64,000 bases of DNA from Symsagittifera roscoffensis (taxonomy: Eukaryota > Xenacoelomorpha > Acoela > Convolutidae): positions 13,554,743 through 13,618,742 of the forward strand of contig NC_087065.1 in NCBI RefSeq assembly GCF_963678635.1. Direction: 5' to 3'. Under the pieces are notes generated by a model. The model worked only from the letters and a program-made list of their open reading frames with translations. It searched no databases and was not told where the DNA came from. A program made the position numbers and the translations under genes. Each line of letters opens with the position of its first letter. Position 1 is the first letter of the stretch. Below, one piece after another: positions 47,705 to 60,711 of this stretch.

Positions 47705-49974
47705 ATGGACAACTTTGATTTGAATGAACTAATGGACCGAGCGGAGGCGTATATAGGACCGATGATAGATGCGGTCTATCGTCGGCTGATGGATCGATAC
47801 TTCGCTCTGGAGGACCCAGAAGTAGTCATGTTGCTGGTCGCCTTAATAAACATCTTAGGGCATGTTAACCGTGGGGACCGCCCCACGGAAGTCTTATTGA
47901 TGGCCGCATATGGAGAAAGAGGAGTACTAGACAGCCCAAACATGAGGGTAATAAGATGCAGAAACGGGGCTCTCTCAGGAAGTGACTTGGCGAACGAACC
48001 TGGGTTGGGAAGTTCCAGGACCTACCAACCAAGTGAGATGCCTCTGCCGACCAAGCCTAGGCCTGGGAGAGGAGAATGCCTCGTCTAGTTCAAACTGAGA
48101 GAATCTGTGCCACGAAAAAGGGCGAGAGTAGAAGAAGAAGTTCAGACAAACGAAACGATGCAGGATCTGAACGGGACGATGCAAGAACTGGAGAAGACAA
48201 GAAGAGAGCTAGTTCACGTGACTAAGACCATGCTCAGTGTAGAAGAAGACAGATATATGTGGAAGAGACTGTTCGAAGATTGTAACAAGAAGCAGAGTGA
48301 GGAAATAGAACGTTTGAGGCGAGAATACAAAGAGCGATCGGAATGGCTGGCGTTGACGACAGCAGTAGAAAAAGCGATAGCTGCAAGGAATGTTCCTCGT
48401 GGGCAGTCCCCGATGGCGCTCCTAACGCCTCGTGAACTAAATCAAACGACGGAGGTGCGACCCCCGGCTACGGCCGGAAGAGTGACGATCCCGGACCCAA
48501 GTGACACCCTAGGTGACCCAGTCGTGGAGCAGATGGTGCATAAGTCGATAGAAACAGCTGGACGACTGGTCGCTAATAGGAGTGCGCCAGCTTCCGTGGT
48601 AACTGCACCCTATGGAAGAATCGACGGAAACAAAATTAAGAGAAATGCCGATAAAAAGGTGTCCCGGGTGTTTGATGTGCAGAAGAAAAACCAGGTGAAG
48701 AATAAATTTAGAGGAGTTCCGGATGCGGATCAGCGAGCCTGCTTTAATCGAGCGACTTGGAGTCCGGCGATAAATATGCAACAACCGCCGCTCGGGACAT
48801 CACTTTTGATACTGGGTGACAGTTTGGTGAGAGTTCTCCAAAACCTGAGGACCTGCTGGATCACCACGGTGATGGCCTTTAGAGTTGCCACGATAGCCCA
48901 GCTATATCGAATGGTGGAGCTAATGAATCCAGGAAGGATCCCTAACATAATGATCCTAATAGGGACAAACAATGTGTCCGGAGGTTCTGACGAGGAAGAG
49001 GCACAATGGGAATCGATGATCGTGTGCCTATTCACTACTCTCTGGCAGAAGTTCAAGTGCGCGCTACTGACCGTCTGCACCGTACCGATGAGCACGAGAA
49101 CGTTGACATCGGCAGGAAGGCAGCATAACGAAGAAGTTATCAGGTGGAACAACATACTGAGGAATCTGGCGAGTCGTAATGCTGGACGGGTGATCCTCAT
49201 GGATATTGAACACGAACTCAGAACTAAGGATCAGGCCAGACTTACCGCCGATGGAATCCATTTTGATAGTATAGAAGGACAAGCCTGGATGAACCGAGTC
49301 TTCCAGGAGCGACTGGATGAAATGGAGGTCGAGCTCTTTGACACGGGAGTACTAAAGAAAGAAGAAACGACGAATGAACTGGCACTCTCAACCTTCGTGC
49401 CTCCCAACCTAGAAACACGTCTGGGAGCGATCCCAGCCGTGACCTACAGGCCGCAAAGCTCCAGCGAGCCAGGGCAAAGAACGGACGTACTGGACCGATT
49501 GGGAGAAGCGCCAGTAAGAAGAACCATTCATCCACGGCGAAGATTAGGACCTGTCAACTCGACTACGGAGACAACGGGTACCTCGAGACCGGAAGCGATA
49601 TCGGAAATCAGATCGGAGACTAGATCGGAGACTACGAGTACCAGCCGAGAAGAACGACGACCAGACAGAAGCTCTTTGATGTGGTCGAGGCCCATACCTT
49701 ACAAACAGGACCTGGAGACGGTAAGGTTTCCAGCCGATGCCATAAGGATGCTGAATTGAGCGAGCTATCCGTCAACGGACTGTACTCAGTCGCAGGTCTG
49801 GACTGGTTGATAGCTGCGGGCATTAACTTCAGCTCCACGACCACCTTAAGATTTGTCGATTTAGAGGGACTGCCCTCAAACAACACAATGGGTCCAGTAA
49901 ATGCAAGACCTTTGCAGGACGTGAAAATGAATCATGGGGAAGAAATCGAGAAGAAAGAACCGGAAGATTCTTGA
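47705..49974 (+). pseudogene. ORF2 segment 1 pseudogene of element B: SGNH hydrolase
   Basis: N-terminal part 47705-48088 (127 codons from ATG), then a shift to 48107-49759, then a shift near 49700 to 49974. The coiled coil lies around 48130-48330. SGNH blocks: LILGDSLVRVL (~48807-48840), LIGTNNVSGG (block III has Asn for the usual Asp, ~48955), CTVPM, and ADGIHFDS (~49247-49270). Block spacing is like A, so the domain was functional in the ancestor. The tail NTMGPVNARPL aligns with AIMGPINYRPL of A. Confidence 0.85.
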
Positions 49975-52900
49975 CAACAATGGCACCGATAGGACAACAT
50001 GGGAAAATGTTCAAGCAAATACGAGCACCCCCATCTCACGTGAAAGAAAGAGCTTACTTGAAACAGGTGACTCCAGTAGGCGATGTTCAGAGATATGGTG
50101 GGATGAAGATGATTAGAAAGGACGAGACTATCCTTGCGACATATGATAAAGTGGAAATGAGAAAAGCAAAGATTTTGATAGTCTTGAAGTCAGACTTTGC
50201 GCATACCTCCAAGTCTCTCTTTTGGCCCGACGTTATAATGATGGCAGCAGTCGACCTGGACCTAATGCATTCGGTGTCAATGGCAATCGGGATACAACGT
50301 TAAACGGAATTGAACCCGATCACGATCGTATCTGCAGGCAAAAACGACCATCTACACAGTAGGGGTTTCCTGAGCAGACTCAGAGAGCCTACAACGGCAG
50401 AGGAGGCAGTATGGCCAGCGATAAACGACCTCCTCGAATCGATGGGTGAAATAAAGGACACGCTGAAAGAAGCTGCATTCCCAAAGATAACACCGAAAGC
50501 TGTGCTTTCACTGTCCCCGGGATATGCACATCTCCCGGATGGATTGAAGTTTGTATATGCAATGGTGGCGTTGCTCTCGGAAGAGAAATATTATGTGATC
50601 ATATCTGCCCCAATCGCGGAACAGAAGTGGAGAACGTCAGAGCGCTTAAGGCGAAATTGCCTGCAGTGTGGTCTGACATCTTGAAAGCGATGCGAGGATT
50701 CAAGGACCATTCACTACACATGTTAGTGTTGGATGAAGTACTGGGGTTGGAACTGTCCAACTTCAGCCGACAACTCAAACTGAGACCAGGAATTGACGAT
50801 GACCATCAAGTAGTAGTAGCGATGTCTAACGACTTATGGTTGCGAGGATTGGAAGTAAAAGAGGAAGGAGAAAAAAGGAAGAACTCCAAGGAGTCGAGAG
50901 CTCACTTGGAAGCGATGGTTTTGCGAACGAAACCAGAGGCTAACAAGTGGTTGCACTTGACCCCTCGGATAGCCGCATTGGGCACGGACGCTTTCGAGCG
51001 TGGCCCAGTGATGATCACGAAGAGCCATGCCTACCTGGTGAGAGAGGTGAACCTGGCCGAAAATGCTGAAGCGAAGTCAGCCGAGTTTGTGAACAGAGTC
51101 TGCCAAGTTACGCTGGAAGCTTTCTGGACACAGAGTGTGGAGGGAGAAAAAGGCTTTGACCGGACTGACAGCATGCTGGAAGGTTTGGGAGCAGGATGGA
51201 CCGCGTCCTTTCTGGCAAAAAACTATCCCTCACTCTCTCGATACCTGATCAAAAAGTTCCTCCGAGCAGTCACAGAGTTATCAATCGTGGAAATACTAGC
51301 CCTGTTCGTGATATTTGGAGCGAAAAATTTTGTGAGAGGACCAGTGGTACTGCTCACTGAAGGAATGTAGAATTGCGGCTAGTTGGACTTTTGACGCTGA
51401 TTGCGATCACGCAGGGGAACCTGGGAAGATTAATAATCTGACCCGCTACCCTGAGCAAATGAGAGAGAACGTAAGGAGGTTTGACGTGAAGTGGCCCACT
51501 GATTCCTGGACCAAGATAAGAGATCTGCGACATACTCTTATCCAGTACCTCCTGCAGCAGAATCGCTTTGGAACAGGAGAGGATGAGACAATTCAAAAGG
51601 AAGAACACGTGCGACGTCATGCTGGGGGCATGCCCCTGTTAACTGACCTGAGCCTGGCCATGAGGACCGATCCCTTAGCGCTGATCAGAGGAGCCACGGA
51701 GTTCGTGACAGTGATTTACGGTCCTACAGTCACGTTTGCGTTCCCTGACGTTAAGGTGGAGGCATACAGGAGGTCGGTGTTGCACCTGAACCTCATGTCA
51801 GCAGTGGACGGAAGTGCACTTAACTGGTGTGAACAGCACACACTGCGAGAAATGATGAGTGAGGACTTGTTGTTCGCAAAAAGATCAGAGCCGGAGATGA
51901 CTGTCATAAATTTTGATGATCACTTCCGTGATTGTATGGGAGAAGTGGATAGAGGGCACTTCGAAGTGTTCCCGAAGCAATGGAATTTAAAGCCCTACAA
52001 TAAGACGAACGGCGATATTACAAGAATTCCTCGTCTGACTGCATCATACCACAAATTGAGAGAAGAAACGAAAGGCTGGGGTGACTACAAGAAAATGCCA
52101 GAAGAGATCCCTGAATTTCTCTTGATTAGAAGAATGTTGCTGGGAGCAGACTCCGTAGTACAAACCCCTAGGTTGAGAGTATTCGAAACCAACGAAAGGA
52201 GAGTAGAAAAATTCTCTGAGATGATGGACCCGGGCTTCATGGGCAGAAACGCTGCCGTGCTGCAGTATACGCAGTTTACCTGCACGGATGAAACAACGAG
52301 GAGACGGATGAATAATGCAGGAACTCCGAAACCTGGACGATTTGACGAAGAATGGGCGAAACTGGATCTGGCGCCAATGGTTATGAGAGGCAAGGTGGGC
52401 TTGCAGGAAGCCTCACTAATCTTGATGAGTGTAAAACCAAAGTTATTGCTGAGCGGGAAACTACAAACTAGAACTGTGCTAGCACCCTTCGGCTGCGAGG
52501 TAGTCAAGGTAATGCACGAAGAGGAAGAAGATCAATCAGCTGGCAGACTAGTTGTACCGAAGTTTCCAGACAGAACCAGAAATGACGAGCAAGGACCCTC
52601 GAGTTCAGAAAAATATCCGAAGCGAGACGATGAGCAGTGAAGAAGCCGTTGATCGGAAGAGCCTATGCAACAGGATCCCGATCAGGCCGAGAAAGAGGAC
52701 GACAAGGCTTCAACAGGCGGGATGTCCAGCTTGGACTTCAACTTCCTCAGCGATTATGAAAATGGCACAAACACGTTAGAAGGAACGACTGAGCCAGCCG
52801 ACGAGGGAACTTCCACGCTGGAACCTCCGTCGGCCTTCATAGAAATGAACCAGAATTTGCTGGAGAGCAGCTCTCGGAGCAATTCCAAAAATGCCGAAAA

Positions 52901-53303
52901 AAAACCTTTAATGGAATCACCGAGGAGAAGAAGAAAAGAAAGCCTTGCCAGAGTACCTTTATTGAGAACGTTGCCGGAAGAAGAGTGGGAAGTTCATCAT
53001 AGAGACCACGAAAAAAGGACGGGATGCAATATGGACAGAGTTGCTTTCATGGAAGAGGTCTGGACGGTAGTTCAGAGCTACGGGACTCAGTCTATACTGA
53101 GAACAAGTCTCAACAGACCACTAATGCGGAAAATCTTTGACAAACTCGATGAGTGTGAGGGGAGATTGAGCGAGTTATTGATCGACTCGGCCACTGACGA
53201 AAGTGAGGCAAATTCTCCTATAAAGACAACACCGCAAGAAAGCAATGATGAAGTAGAGTATCTGTGGAGAACCCGAAAAGGGATGGCGCGATCAAAGATG
53301 TGA
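49971..53303 (+). pseudogene. ORF2 segment 2 pseudogene of element B: degenerate SGNH-like and unknown region
   Basis: Frames 49971-50303, 50310-50684, 50627-51370, 51459-52640 and 52665-53303. Frame 49971-50303 spans the position of the A TGA (QRYGGMKMI against RYGKP-stop), showing that segments 1 and 2 are one protein. SGNH-like words: VSAGKNDHLHSRG, LSLSPGYAHLP, FVYAMVALL, YYVIISAP. Later conserved words: GMPLLTDLSLAMR, DPLALIRG, DGSALNWC, MRGKVGL. The C-terminal part has FMEEVWTVVQ. Confidence 0.8.
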
Positions 53304-54873
53304 TTGACAAGATTAACGATATGAAAATGAAACTTGGCAGCAAAGTGACATTGAGGAAAGCTGGAAAAACGAAAGTGGACTCTGAAATTTCGATAAAAGT
53401 TGACAACTCAGCCAAAAAGGAAACGTGTCGAAGAAGCTATGGACATGAGACAGGGTGATGACCGGTTGCCTGGCACTGACAGAAAGTTGACCGACGTAGC
53501 GATGGTGCCACCCATTCTCATGGCAGGATTAAAATCAGCCAGTTATAAAACCAAGAGGAGTGACCGCACTCTGACTGGAGCAACATTAGAAATGGAAATA
53601 CTCAGCCAATAAGGAGAGAGTACGCTACAAGATTTCAAACCGTCTTCCATGAACCATGGAGAAGGAAGCGTCGTAGGACAGCTAGTCCCAGTAGAGTACA
53701 ACCGACTGAATGTGTCGGAAACTGTATCGATTGATGAACCCGCTGGTGGATACATGGAGATGGTGGAATACAGAAACTCGGCTAGAGGACACTTAATTGC
53801 TCTGGAAAACAAAAGTGCTATGGAAGGTTAATTAGAGACAATGATGCAAGGCACAACCCTGAAGCAGAAGGCATACCAAACTCTGGTTTCTTCTGAGATG
53901 CACGCGGAAACGATAGAGCAGTTGGTGAGCCTACCTTGGAGAGCAGTAGTGTTACGGTACTTCGAAGAAAAATTGAGAACCACCCCGAAGATACACGCTC
54001 TAATAGCGATACCCTATGTGAGAACAGAATTACAACTGAGGTTCGCTTGGTGCATGACTAGAATGACACGAGGTGACTCTCTGTTTCATTTTATTCATGA
54101 TAGAACAAATATCAGTGCCGGCGTTGAACACTTGTGTCAAGATGCTAAGAGAAGGCAATGAACGAGCGAAAGCCTTGCTCTTACTAGTACTTTTGAACAT
54201 CCATCAGAGTAAACGGATGCGAGTGAACATGAAGGAGCCTGTAGAGCTGGAACCAATGAAGAAGATTGACGAGATAAGAAGATTCGCTAACAAGGAGATG
54301 AGGCTTACAAAAAAATCTCTGGGAGCACTGCCGAAGTCCAGTGAATACTGTGGACCAATCAGGAAGAAATCGTACGGTTACGCATACGGAATTGTAAGGT
54401 AGGCGTACAACCCTTTCATAAATGAAAACATACGCGATTCCTTCTTCGATTACGTACAAGCAGTGTTGCTAAGATTCTGGACCTCGAGAATTGCAACGAT
54501 AAGAAGCGCTCATAATCAGCAGACTAAGCTGGGACTTGTGTTGGAAGAAAAGATGATTGCACCTTCAGTGCCAAAATCTGACAACTGGATTGGGATGCTC
54601 TGACAAACTGCTAAGAACGAGTCTAATGGTGGTGTGAGAATTGATGAAACCATATTGGTGTCCGAGTCCTAGCGCCGATTCGATATTGCGTGCGACACAG
54701 GATGTGCAGAAGGAATTGAACTCAGACTGTAACTTGCGCGACCTAAACATCATTTATAATTTGATGACGACAGCCTCTAAGAGCAAAGGAGAAGACAAAG
54801 TGGAAATGCCTGGCTGGGGACTAGAGGACTGGGTTAAACCTGGTAGCTTTCTGGTGAAAATTTGTGGACTGTA
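53264..54873 (+). pseudogene. ORF2 segment 3 pseudogene of element B
   Basis: Broken frames 53264-53458, 53400-53612, 53649-53831, 53841-54161, 54073-54402, then scattered frames to 54873. Shared with A: KRKRVEE, PPILMAGLKSASYKT, DEIRRFANKEM, SSEYCGP, AYNPFINE, LLRFWTSRI and PYWCPSPSA. No domain is recognised. Confidence 0.7.
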
Positions 54874-56386
54874 GGGTCACATCTGTGGAGGTCTGGATTG
54901 TGTGAAGACTCTTGCGAAGCAACACAAGCAATTAACGATATTGTTTGCGAACATCGTAATAAAAGTAAAAACGGAAACGAAATTGATTGCAGATTGCCAT
55001 GGAGGAACTGAGGTGAGGCTAGGGACTGCACTAGGATTCTACAGCATGCTTGGTTCTTTAGAGTCACTAATGAATCTAGAACAAAAGCATGAGATGGTCA
55101 CGACCATCAGTGTAGAAGTGTTTCCGCGTGTTTTGCAAACCGAGCAAAAGTATATTGGAAACTGGAGGGAAGCGATCGAGGCGGAGATGAACATCCGGCA
55201 CAGTGAAATCTATCGTAGACCGTCGGGAGCGCGATAATCAGTGGGATCAACATTAGCTCCAATGTGCAAGAGCAGATACCCAGTGCATTTCGTAGCGGTG
55301 CATGTGAAAAGTACGAGGATGATCGTGGATCAAGTCTTCTGAGTGCCGAAGTGCGTAAGACTAGCGAGGATGTCAGAAAATCTTACGAGTTATTATGCAA
55401 GATGTTCTCAGCAGTTCCAGAGAGAAACAAAGAAGAGTTAGAACCAATACTGGAAAAAAGCTCATGGGATACGCCAGTGGGAAATTCAGTGATTTTGAAA
55501 GACAGAAGCAGAAAGGATCAACAGTCATAGATTACAATGCGGTAGACGAGAATGATGAAATCCACCGAGTGATGATGGAAGTGGAACTACTACTGGAAGC
55601 GTCGGGAAAGTGTAATTGGAGGAGCATCATGTTGACACATGATGAGTTCCCCTGCCATTGCTTGCTACAAACATGGTGGTATCCCGGGCGTATAAATCTG
55701 GTGTTGATCTGGGACTGTGGAGAGCTGCTCTCCATGGGTTTACCAGATTCATCACAGCCCATCACGATAGTGATAGTGGGAGTTATGATGGCGATACGAT
55801 GGCTGGAAGCTCATGTGAAAGAGAACAATCGAGAAGAAACGCATACGAAAGAGCAATTGCAGGAATTGGGTTGTATAAAAGATTTAAATCTTTTTGAGAC
55901 AACGTGCAAAATCCTGAACATTCCGATGGAACGAAAACGATATGGGCCAGAAGACGACTGATGCCATGGTTTAGAGCCAACATGACTGCATGGTTGTACG
56001 AATATGCCAATTCGAAACACAGCAGAGTGTACAGTGCGTATCAGCTGGACAGTGGGGCAGGAGCTCTCAAGTGAGTTTTTGTAATTCTTCGGAATGCAGT
56101 GACAACCGCAGTAAAGAGGACGTCTAAAACAGGTGAGTGTGACGGGAGAGAATAAGAAGAAATGTTGAAGGAAGAGTTGGAGAGAAACGTGACGTTGTGC
56201 CTCCACAACAGCTTCTGCCGAAACAGGGAAACTAACGTTGATCCTCTAGCTTGTTGTAAACAAAGAGTAGAAGAGCAGAAGGATTGGAGGAATGCTTCCA
56301 ACAGCGTCAGAATAGCTACCGACGTGTTGCAACACACTGAGACTGAACGTGCGGAGTCAGTGTCGCAGGAGGAGGAGATCGAATAA
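54874..56386 (+). pseudogene. ORF2 segment 4 pseudogene of element B: Cys/His C-terminal module
   Basis: Frames 54902-55237, 55264-55530, 55395-55961 and 56162-56386. Motifs as in A: LGTALGFYSML, EAEMN, VMMEVELLLEASG, DEFPCHCLLQTWWYPG, LVLIWD, LFETTCKI and NVTLCLHNSFCRNRET. Multiple stops and shifts. Confidence 0.8.
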
Positions 56387-56954
56387 TGAAAAGTTTTAGA
56401 ACTTCTAAACGACGAAAAGTTTTAGAAGTTTTAGAAGTTTTAGAACTTCTAAACGACGAAAACAAAGAAAGGAACAAAGAAGTGGGCAGAAGAGTATGGA
56501 AGGACAAGAAGTTAAAAACTCAGAATTGTTTTGTGTGTGTTAAAAACTCAAATGAGAAACAAAGCAACCACCGAATTTTAGTATTCAGGACCAATACCAA
56601 CTAAATTTCTGATGGGATGAAGCATAGTAGGATAATTTTAGTTTGTAGGTTGGAGAGCCGTCCTGCGTCCCAACATTTTTTAAACCTAGGAGGAATAATT
56701 TTAAATCAGCACATAGACATTAGAAGTCAGAAAAAATGTTTTATCATAAGTCATATCCTCGAAAGTGCAGTTAAGTGAAAGAATTTGGAAGAATATGATA
56801 GTATAGTATGATGCCATTTGTATTTTGCACTGAGTCGATATGACGTGGATAAAACCCGTTTCATGCATTTTGTAAATTCTGTTCGATGGCTCTGTACCGT
56901 TTTGATGAAGACTGGGTGACTCAATGAGGACATTGCCCGAGCAGTCGGGGAGTA
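56387..56954 (+). other. Element B 3' UTR, short repeat and polypurine tract
   Basis: 56388-56462 holds repeats of 'gttttagaacttctaaac' type, itself nearly palindromic. A related 'aagttttagaacttct' follows the ORF2 end in fragments C (about 60706-60722, minus) and D (about 63500, minus). GGGGAGTA at 56947-56954 directly precedes the 3' LTR and matches the A polypurine tract. Confidence 0.65.
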
Positions 56955-57886
56955 TGTGACATTCGACCAGAATGTACGAAAATGGTAAGTCGGAATTCGA
57001 ATTTTTATTGATCCATTTGACCGAGAAGATTGACGGTTTTTGTAGATAAGCGGTGTTCATCGTGTATTTTAACGAACGAGGAAGGGTTAGTTTGAGCTAC
57101 AATGTTGATTTTCAAAAATTCGTTCGAAAAGAAAGACACGTGACAACGTCGAATTTTCGCACACACCGAAAACGGAAAAAACAGAACAAGATTCTCAACG
57201 AGAACAACATAAAAATTAGACAGAGAAGAGTCAGACGAGAAGTAGGAACGATAAGAATATTATTGTGACCGACAACCATTCCGAGTTGTAACGATTGTGC
57301 CGCTACAATCGTTACAATCCGAATCCCGACAATTGGGAAGGGTGTTGGGATGGAGTGTCCAGCCTTCCTGAAAAACATAAGAGCATATCTCCTCGGATTC
57401 CAGAGTCCAGAAGGGTCTCGGGAGGAGAACTCAAACTGTGTTTTATAGACTTTTAGCTGCCTGGAGATGTCCTGAGTTGAATTCAATTAACATCTAATTT
57501 CATTTTCAGACAATAAGAAGCTAGGAGTTTAGGGAAGGGGTTGTTCCATCTTCGATGGAGATGATGATTTGTATCTTCTGAACAAAAACAATAGTAATAT
57601 AATAAATAAGTAGTAGCCCTGTTTTTAGTAGTGACGTCGTGGTCTGGCGATACTGAGACCCAGCCATGAGCTCACTATTTCTGCATGTATTCAAGTTAAT
57701 AAGAGCGTTCTGGTCGAAGCCGGAAACAGTAAAGTTTTTGTCGACCCGATATTAGAACGACCACCAAAATAACTGGCTTTGGCAGAGACAGTTGAAAGCA
57801 TGAAGAGCTTTGCTTAGATGCTAGCCAGTCATTTTAGAACATTGCTTTATTTTCCGTCGATATATATCCATCGGGCGAATGTTACA
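56955..57886 (+). repeat. LTR-B, 3' LTR of element B
   Basis: 932 bp, TGTGACATTCG...CGAATGTTACA, so the ends are imperfect inverted repeats of each other. It is uninterrupted and serves as the empty-site reference for A (near 57000-57010) and hAT (near 57615-57622). Hairpin TTGTAACGATTGT, loop gccgct, ACAATCGTTACAA at 57286-57317. Confidence 0.9.
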
Positions 57887-58278
57887 ATACACTAATCAGT
57901 CCTTTTCTTTTTTATTTCAAATTGTGACATCACATTCTTGTTTAAGCCGAGACAAGCTTTTGCATATAAAATTACTGGGACTATCATTGGTTTATATAGA
58001 TTTATTTTTGCTTTCCAGGGCAAGTTTGAGACCTATTTCTTATTTTCAATGAAAAAACCATGTGTTCATTCAAGCTGAAGCTCCCTGAAATAATCGATCC
58101 TAGATCTTTTTGGCAGTCGGCATCTTTGATTTCGTTTCTGTTGAAATTCAAACAGTTGCCCTTCCCAAAACTCAAATGGGTGCATTATTGACGTTAAAAG
58201 GCATGTAATTTTCCTACGTCAAATCATTTAAACTGTCAAGATCGTTTTGGAAACTTTAACACCCCACATTAAGGCTTA
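57887..58278. other. Sequence between LTR-B and an LTR-A relic
   Basis: 392 bp of AT-rich DNA immediately right of element B. No gene, repeat or target-site duplicate of the left flank is recognised. Confidence 0.4.
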
Positions 58279-59050
58279 TGTAATAGTCGTCCACTTTTGT
58301 CACATATGAAGCTTAGCGAAATAGGCACCATAACCATCGGCTCAAGAGTCAAGGACAATACCTCTTGTGTCTTTGAACCTCATTCTATCGGAGCCAACTC
58401 GCTTCGCTTGAAACATGGGACTTCAAGATCGCGTTAGAGCCTAAAGGCTAATACCAAAAAATCCCCTTACTCTAGAAACAAATACGTCCCATGGCTTCGT
58501 CTCTAAACACCTAAAACTAGCGAACGCCGTTAAAAACAGGGTTTGAAATTCAAGAATACCAATAGTTTTATAGGACATTGGACCTTTGATCCATTTCAGA
58601 TGGATCAACCTAAACCCGCCTTATCTCAGCATAACTGTGTGAAAATGCACCCAAGAAAATAAATTTAGTAGTCACAAAGTGACGCGACTCTAGAAATAAG
58701 TAAGCATGGTAAAGCAACCCCAGAAGTTCTACGGAATAACTAATTTTGACCCAGTTTTTTATCTGGACCATTGGTCAGCTTTACTCGTCGACCTGACCTG
58801 CCCAATTAGGGTTCTCTTTTGCCCAACGATGGCATTCTCGTAGGAATTTGCGATGTTCTCTGTCGGGAAAAAAACAGTTCTACTCGTATTGATTATCTTC
58901 GTAAAATTGCAAATCGCAATTTTCTAGCACACATTTTGGTCAATTTTCCCGCAATTATGTTCCCAATCTTCTGATTTTATTGAGTTCTTATTTCAGTTGC
59001 CGCGACAAACTTGAGCATGGCATGGTCGATTCGACTTTTTCAAAAAACAC
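58279..59050 (-). repeat. Diverged LTR-A-like relic
   Basis: Begins TGTAATAGTCGTCC at 58279 and follows LTR-A along its length: 'gctcaagagtcaaggacaa', 'cggagccaact', the hairpin word at 58588-58606, and 'gttgccgcgacaaactt'. It includes the 21 bases missing from the left LTR-A, supporting a deletion there. The distal end is lost near 59050. A solo or truncated LTR is likely because no primer-binding block flanks it. Confidence 0.75.
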
Positions 59051-59164
59051 TGAAACACAAGAAAACTGATATCTCAAACTACTGCCGTTGGGTAAGACAC
59101 TCGTAACTATTTCTGATTTTGAAAAATTTCAATTTACCCGAACGACTTGGGACCTTTCAGTCAT

Positions 59165-59400
59165 TTAAGATCATACAAAATTCCAGGATCAGCACAGCAC
59201 GTTCGAAAGCATTACTGAAGTCTGTAAAAATTTCATCAACACTAATTCTGTTTTCTTTGCCTTTGTACACCATTTGAATATATGCCAGTAACTGAACTGT
59301 GGTTGAATGGTTCTTTCGGAATCTCTAGGACATCTGAAACTTGTTTTGAAAAAGTTCGTACAACCTTTCGAAAACTATTCTTTCCAAAATTTTCGAGATG
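59165..59400 (-). pseudogene. LINE reverse transcriptase fragment
   Basis: Minus-strand reading gives KILERIVFERLYE, then FRKNHSTTVQLL, then FTDFSNAFERAV with a stop between the first two. These match the conserved order of non-LTR reverse transcriptases (a 'fRkghSTt' block, then motif A 'DfskAFD'). Only this about 80-codon piece is present. Its end abuts a truncated LTR-A-like segment at 59400, and the same junction recurs at 62308. Confidence 0.6.
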
Positions 59401-59736
59401 ATCCATTTCAGATGGATCAACCTAAAACACGCCTTATCTCAAAAAGACTGTGTAAAAAACACTCAAAAAATGAAGTGCACTGCATACATAGTAACGTGAC
59501 TCTAGAATTAGGTAAATAATGTAATTAAAGCAGCTCTAAAAGTTTTAGGAAAAAACATGTCTCAACTCAAGTAGATTTGTTCTCTGTACCATTGGGACGC
59601 TGCGCTGGTCGACCTGCTCAATCAACGTTCTACTTACTCCAGTAATAACACTCTCGCAATAGTTCTCGACGTTCTCTATCAGGAACCGTTTTCCTCAAAA
59701 TCCAGATAAAGTTTCAGAACATGAGCTAATGGCACA
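59400..59736 (-). repeat. Partial LTR-A-like segment in fragment C
   Basis: Starts with the hairpin word at 59400-59418, continues 'cctaaaacacgccttatctcaa', and ends ...gctaatggcaca at 59736, matching the LTR-A end ...gactggcaca. Confidence 0.6.
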
Positions 59737-60711
59737 TTAGCAGACCAATCTTTCAGCATAAGAATTTAAAAAATGCTTTTTGACAGACCAACTCAATGAA
59801 CTGATGCATGGCTGATTGACATACTCAAAAAGACGCTCAAGCTTAGGTCAAACTTTCCCAGTTAAAATATTCACAATTTATCAACAAAACTTTCCCAGTC
59901 ACAATTTATCATTAAAAAATCAACTTGAAAAACACAACAGTCTAAATTAGAGACAAAACAAAAATTTTAAGTGCACAAAAACACTCGTGTTGAGTTGACG
60001 CGCAGAGTTGAAAATAGAATTCTGACTTGCTAATTGTTCTGGCGCTGCTTAGAGATTGTTCTGCTAAAAAACCGGTCTGCAAAAACCCCTAGCTAGCACC
60101 GAATCAATACACAGCATGCTAAAATTGGCATAAAATCGCGTCGCTATGTTTTCTTCTAAATTACTCAATTGCCTGCTCTTTGGTTATATGGCATGTATGA
60201 AAAAAATATTTTTTTGGTATCTAGGTTCAGCTCCTAGGTTAATTTTTCTTTTTTTTTGTTTTGAAGTGTGTTGGGAAGCAGGATGAATTCTGCTACCCAA
60301 CACGCTAAACACATTCTAGAATGATAAACAATTTTTTAAAACTGTCGGGAATATTAAAATTAGGAAACAGTGCGGTTAGCATAGACAATGAGTTAGGCAG
60401 CCTCCTCAAAAGACTAGTAAAACTTTTTCATCACCAGAAAGCAAACAATTCTCTTAGTTTCACTACGAACACACTCCCCATTCAAGCCTTCGTAAATGAA
60501 TAAAAAGCATGTGCGAAAAAAAAGTGCTTTGCACATTCATAATTGTAGCAAAAATAAAATCATAAATAATTAGTAAATATTTTCATGAAATTCTAATTCA
60601 GCTTAGTCAGCATGGTTGCTCTGTTGATTTTTTTACAAAAAAAACAAGATATCAAACTTTTCATTTTCTTCTTTGCTCAATTTTTTTTTGATTTTTTGAC
60701 TTATAGAAGTT

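Larger units (their letters stand above)
8419..57886 (+). mobile_element. Element B: giant Ty3/gypsy LTR retrotransposon, nested and degraded
   Basis: The span runs from a 5' LTR starting at about 8419 to a 3' LTR ending at 57886. Subtracting element A (22,917 bp) and the hAT insertion (3,491 bp plus its 8-bp duplication) leaves about 23.05 kb, nearly the size of A. Order on the plus strand is LTR, leader, gag, pol, p14, gap, ORF2 (SGNH and C-terminal modules), polypurine tract, LTR. The two LTR copies differ at several percent of sites by eye, and the genes carry many stops and frameshifts, so B is old and inactive. I could not find a clear target-site duplication: left flank is ...ttaaaatc, right flank is atacacta.... 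The left end also reads TTTGACATT where the 3' LTR reads TGTGACATT. Confidence 0.85.
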
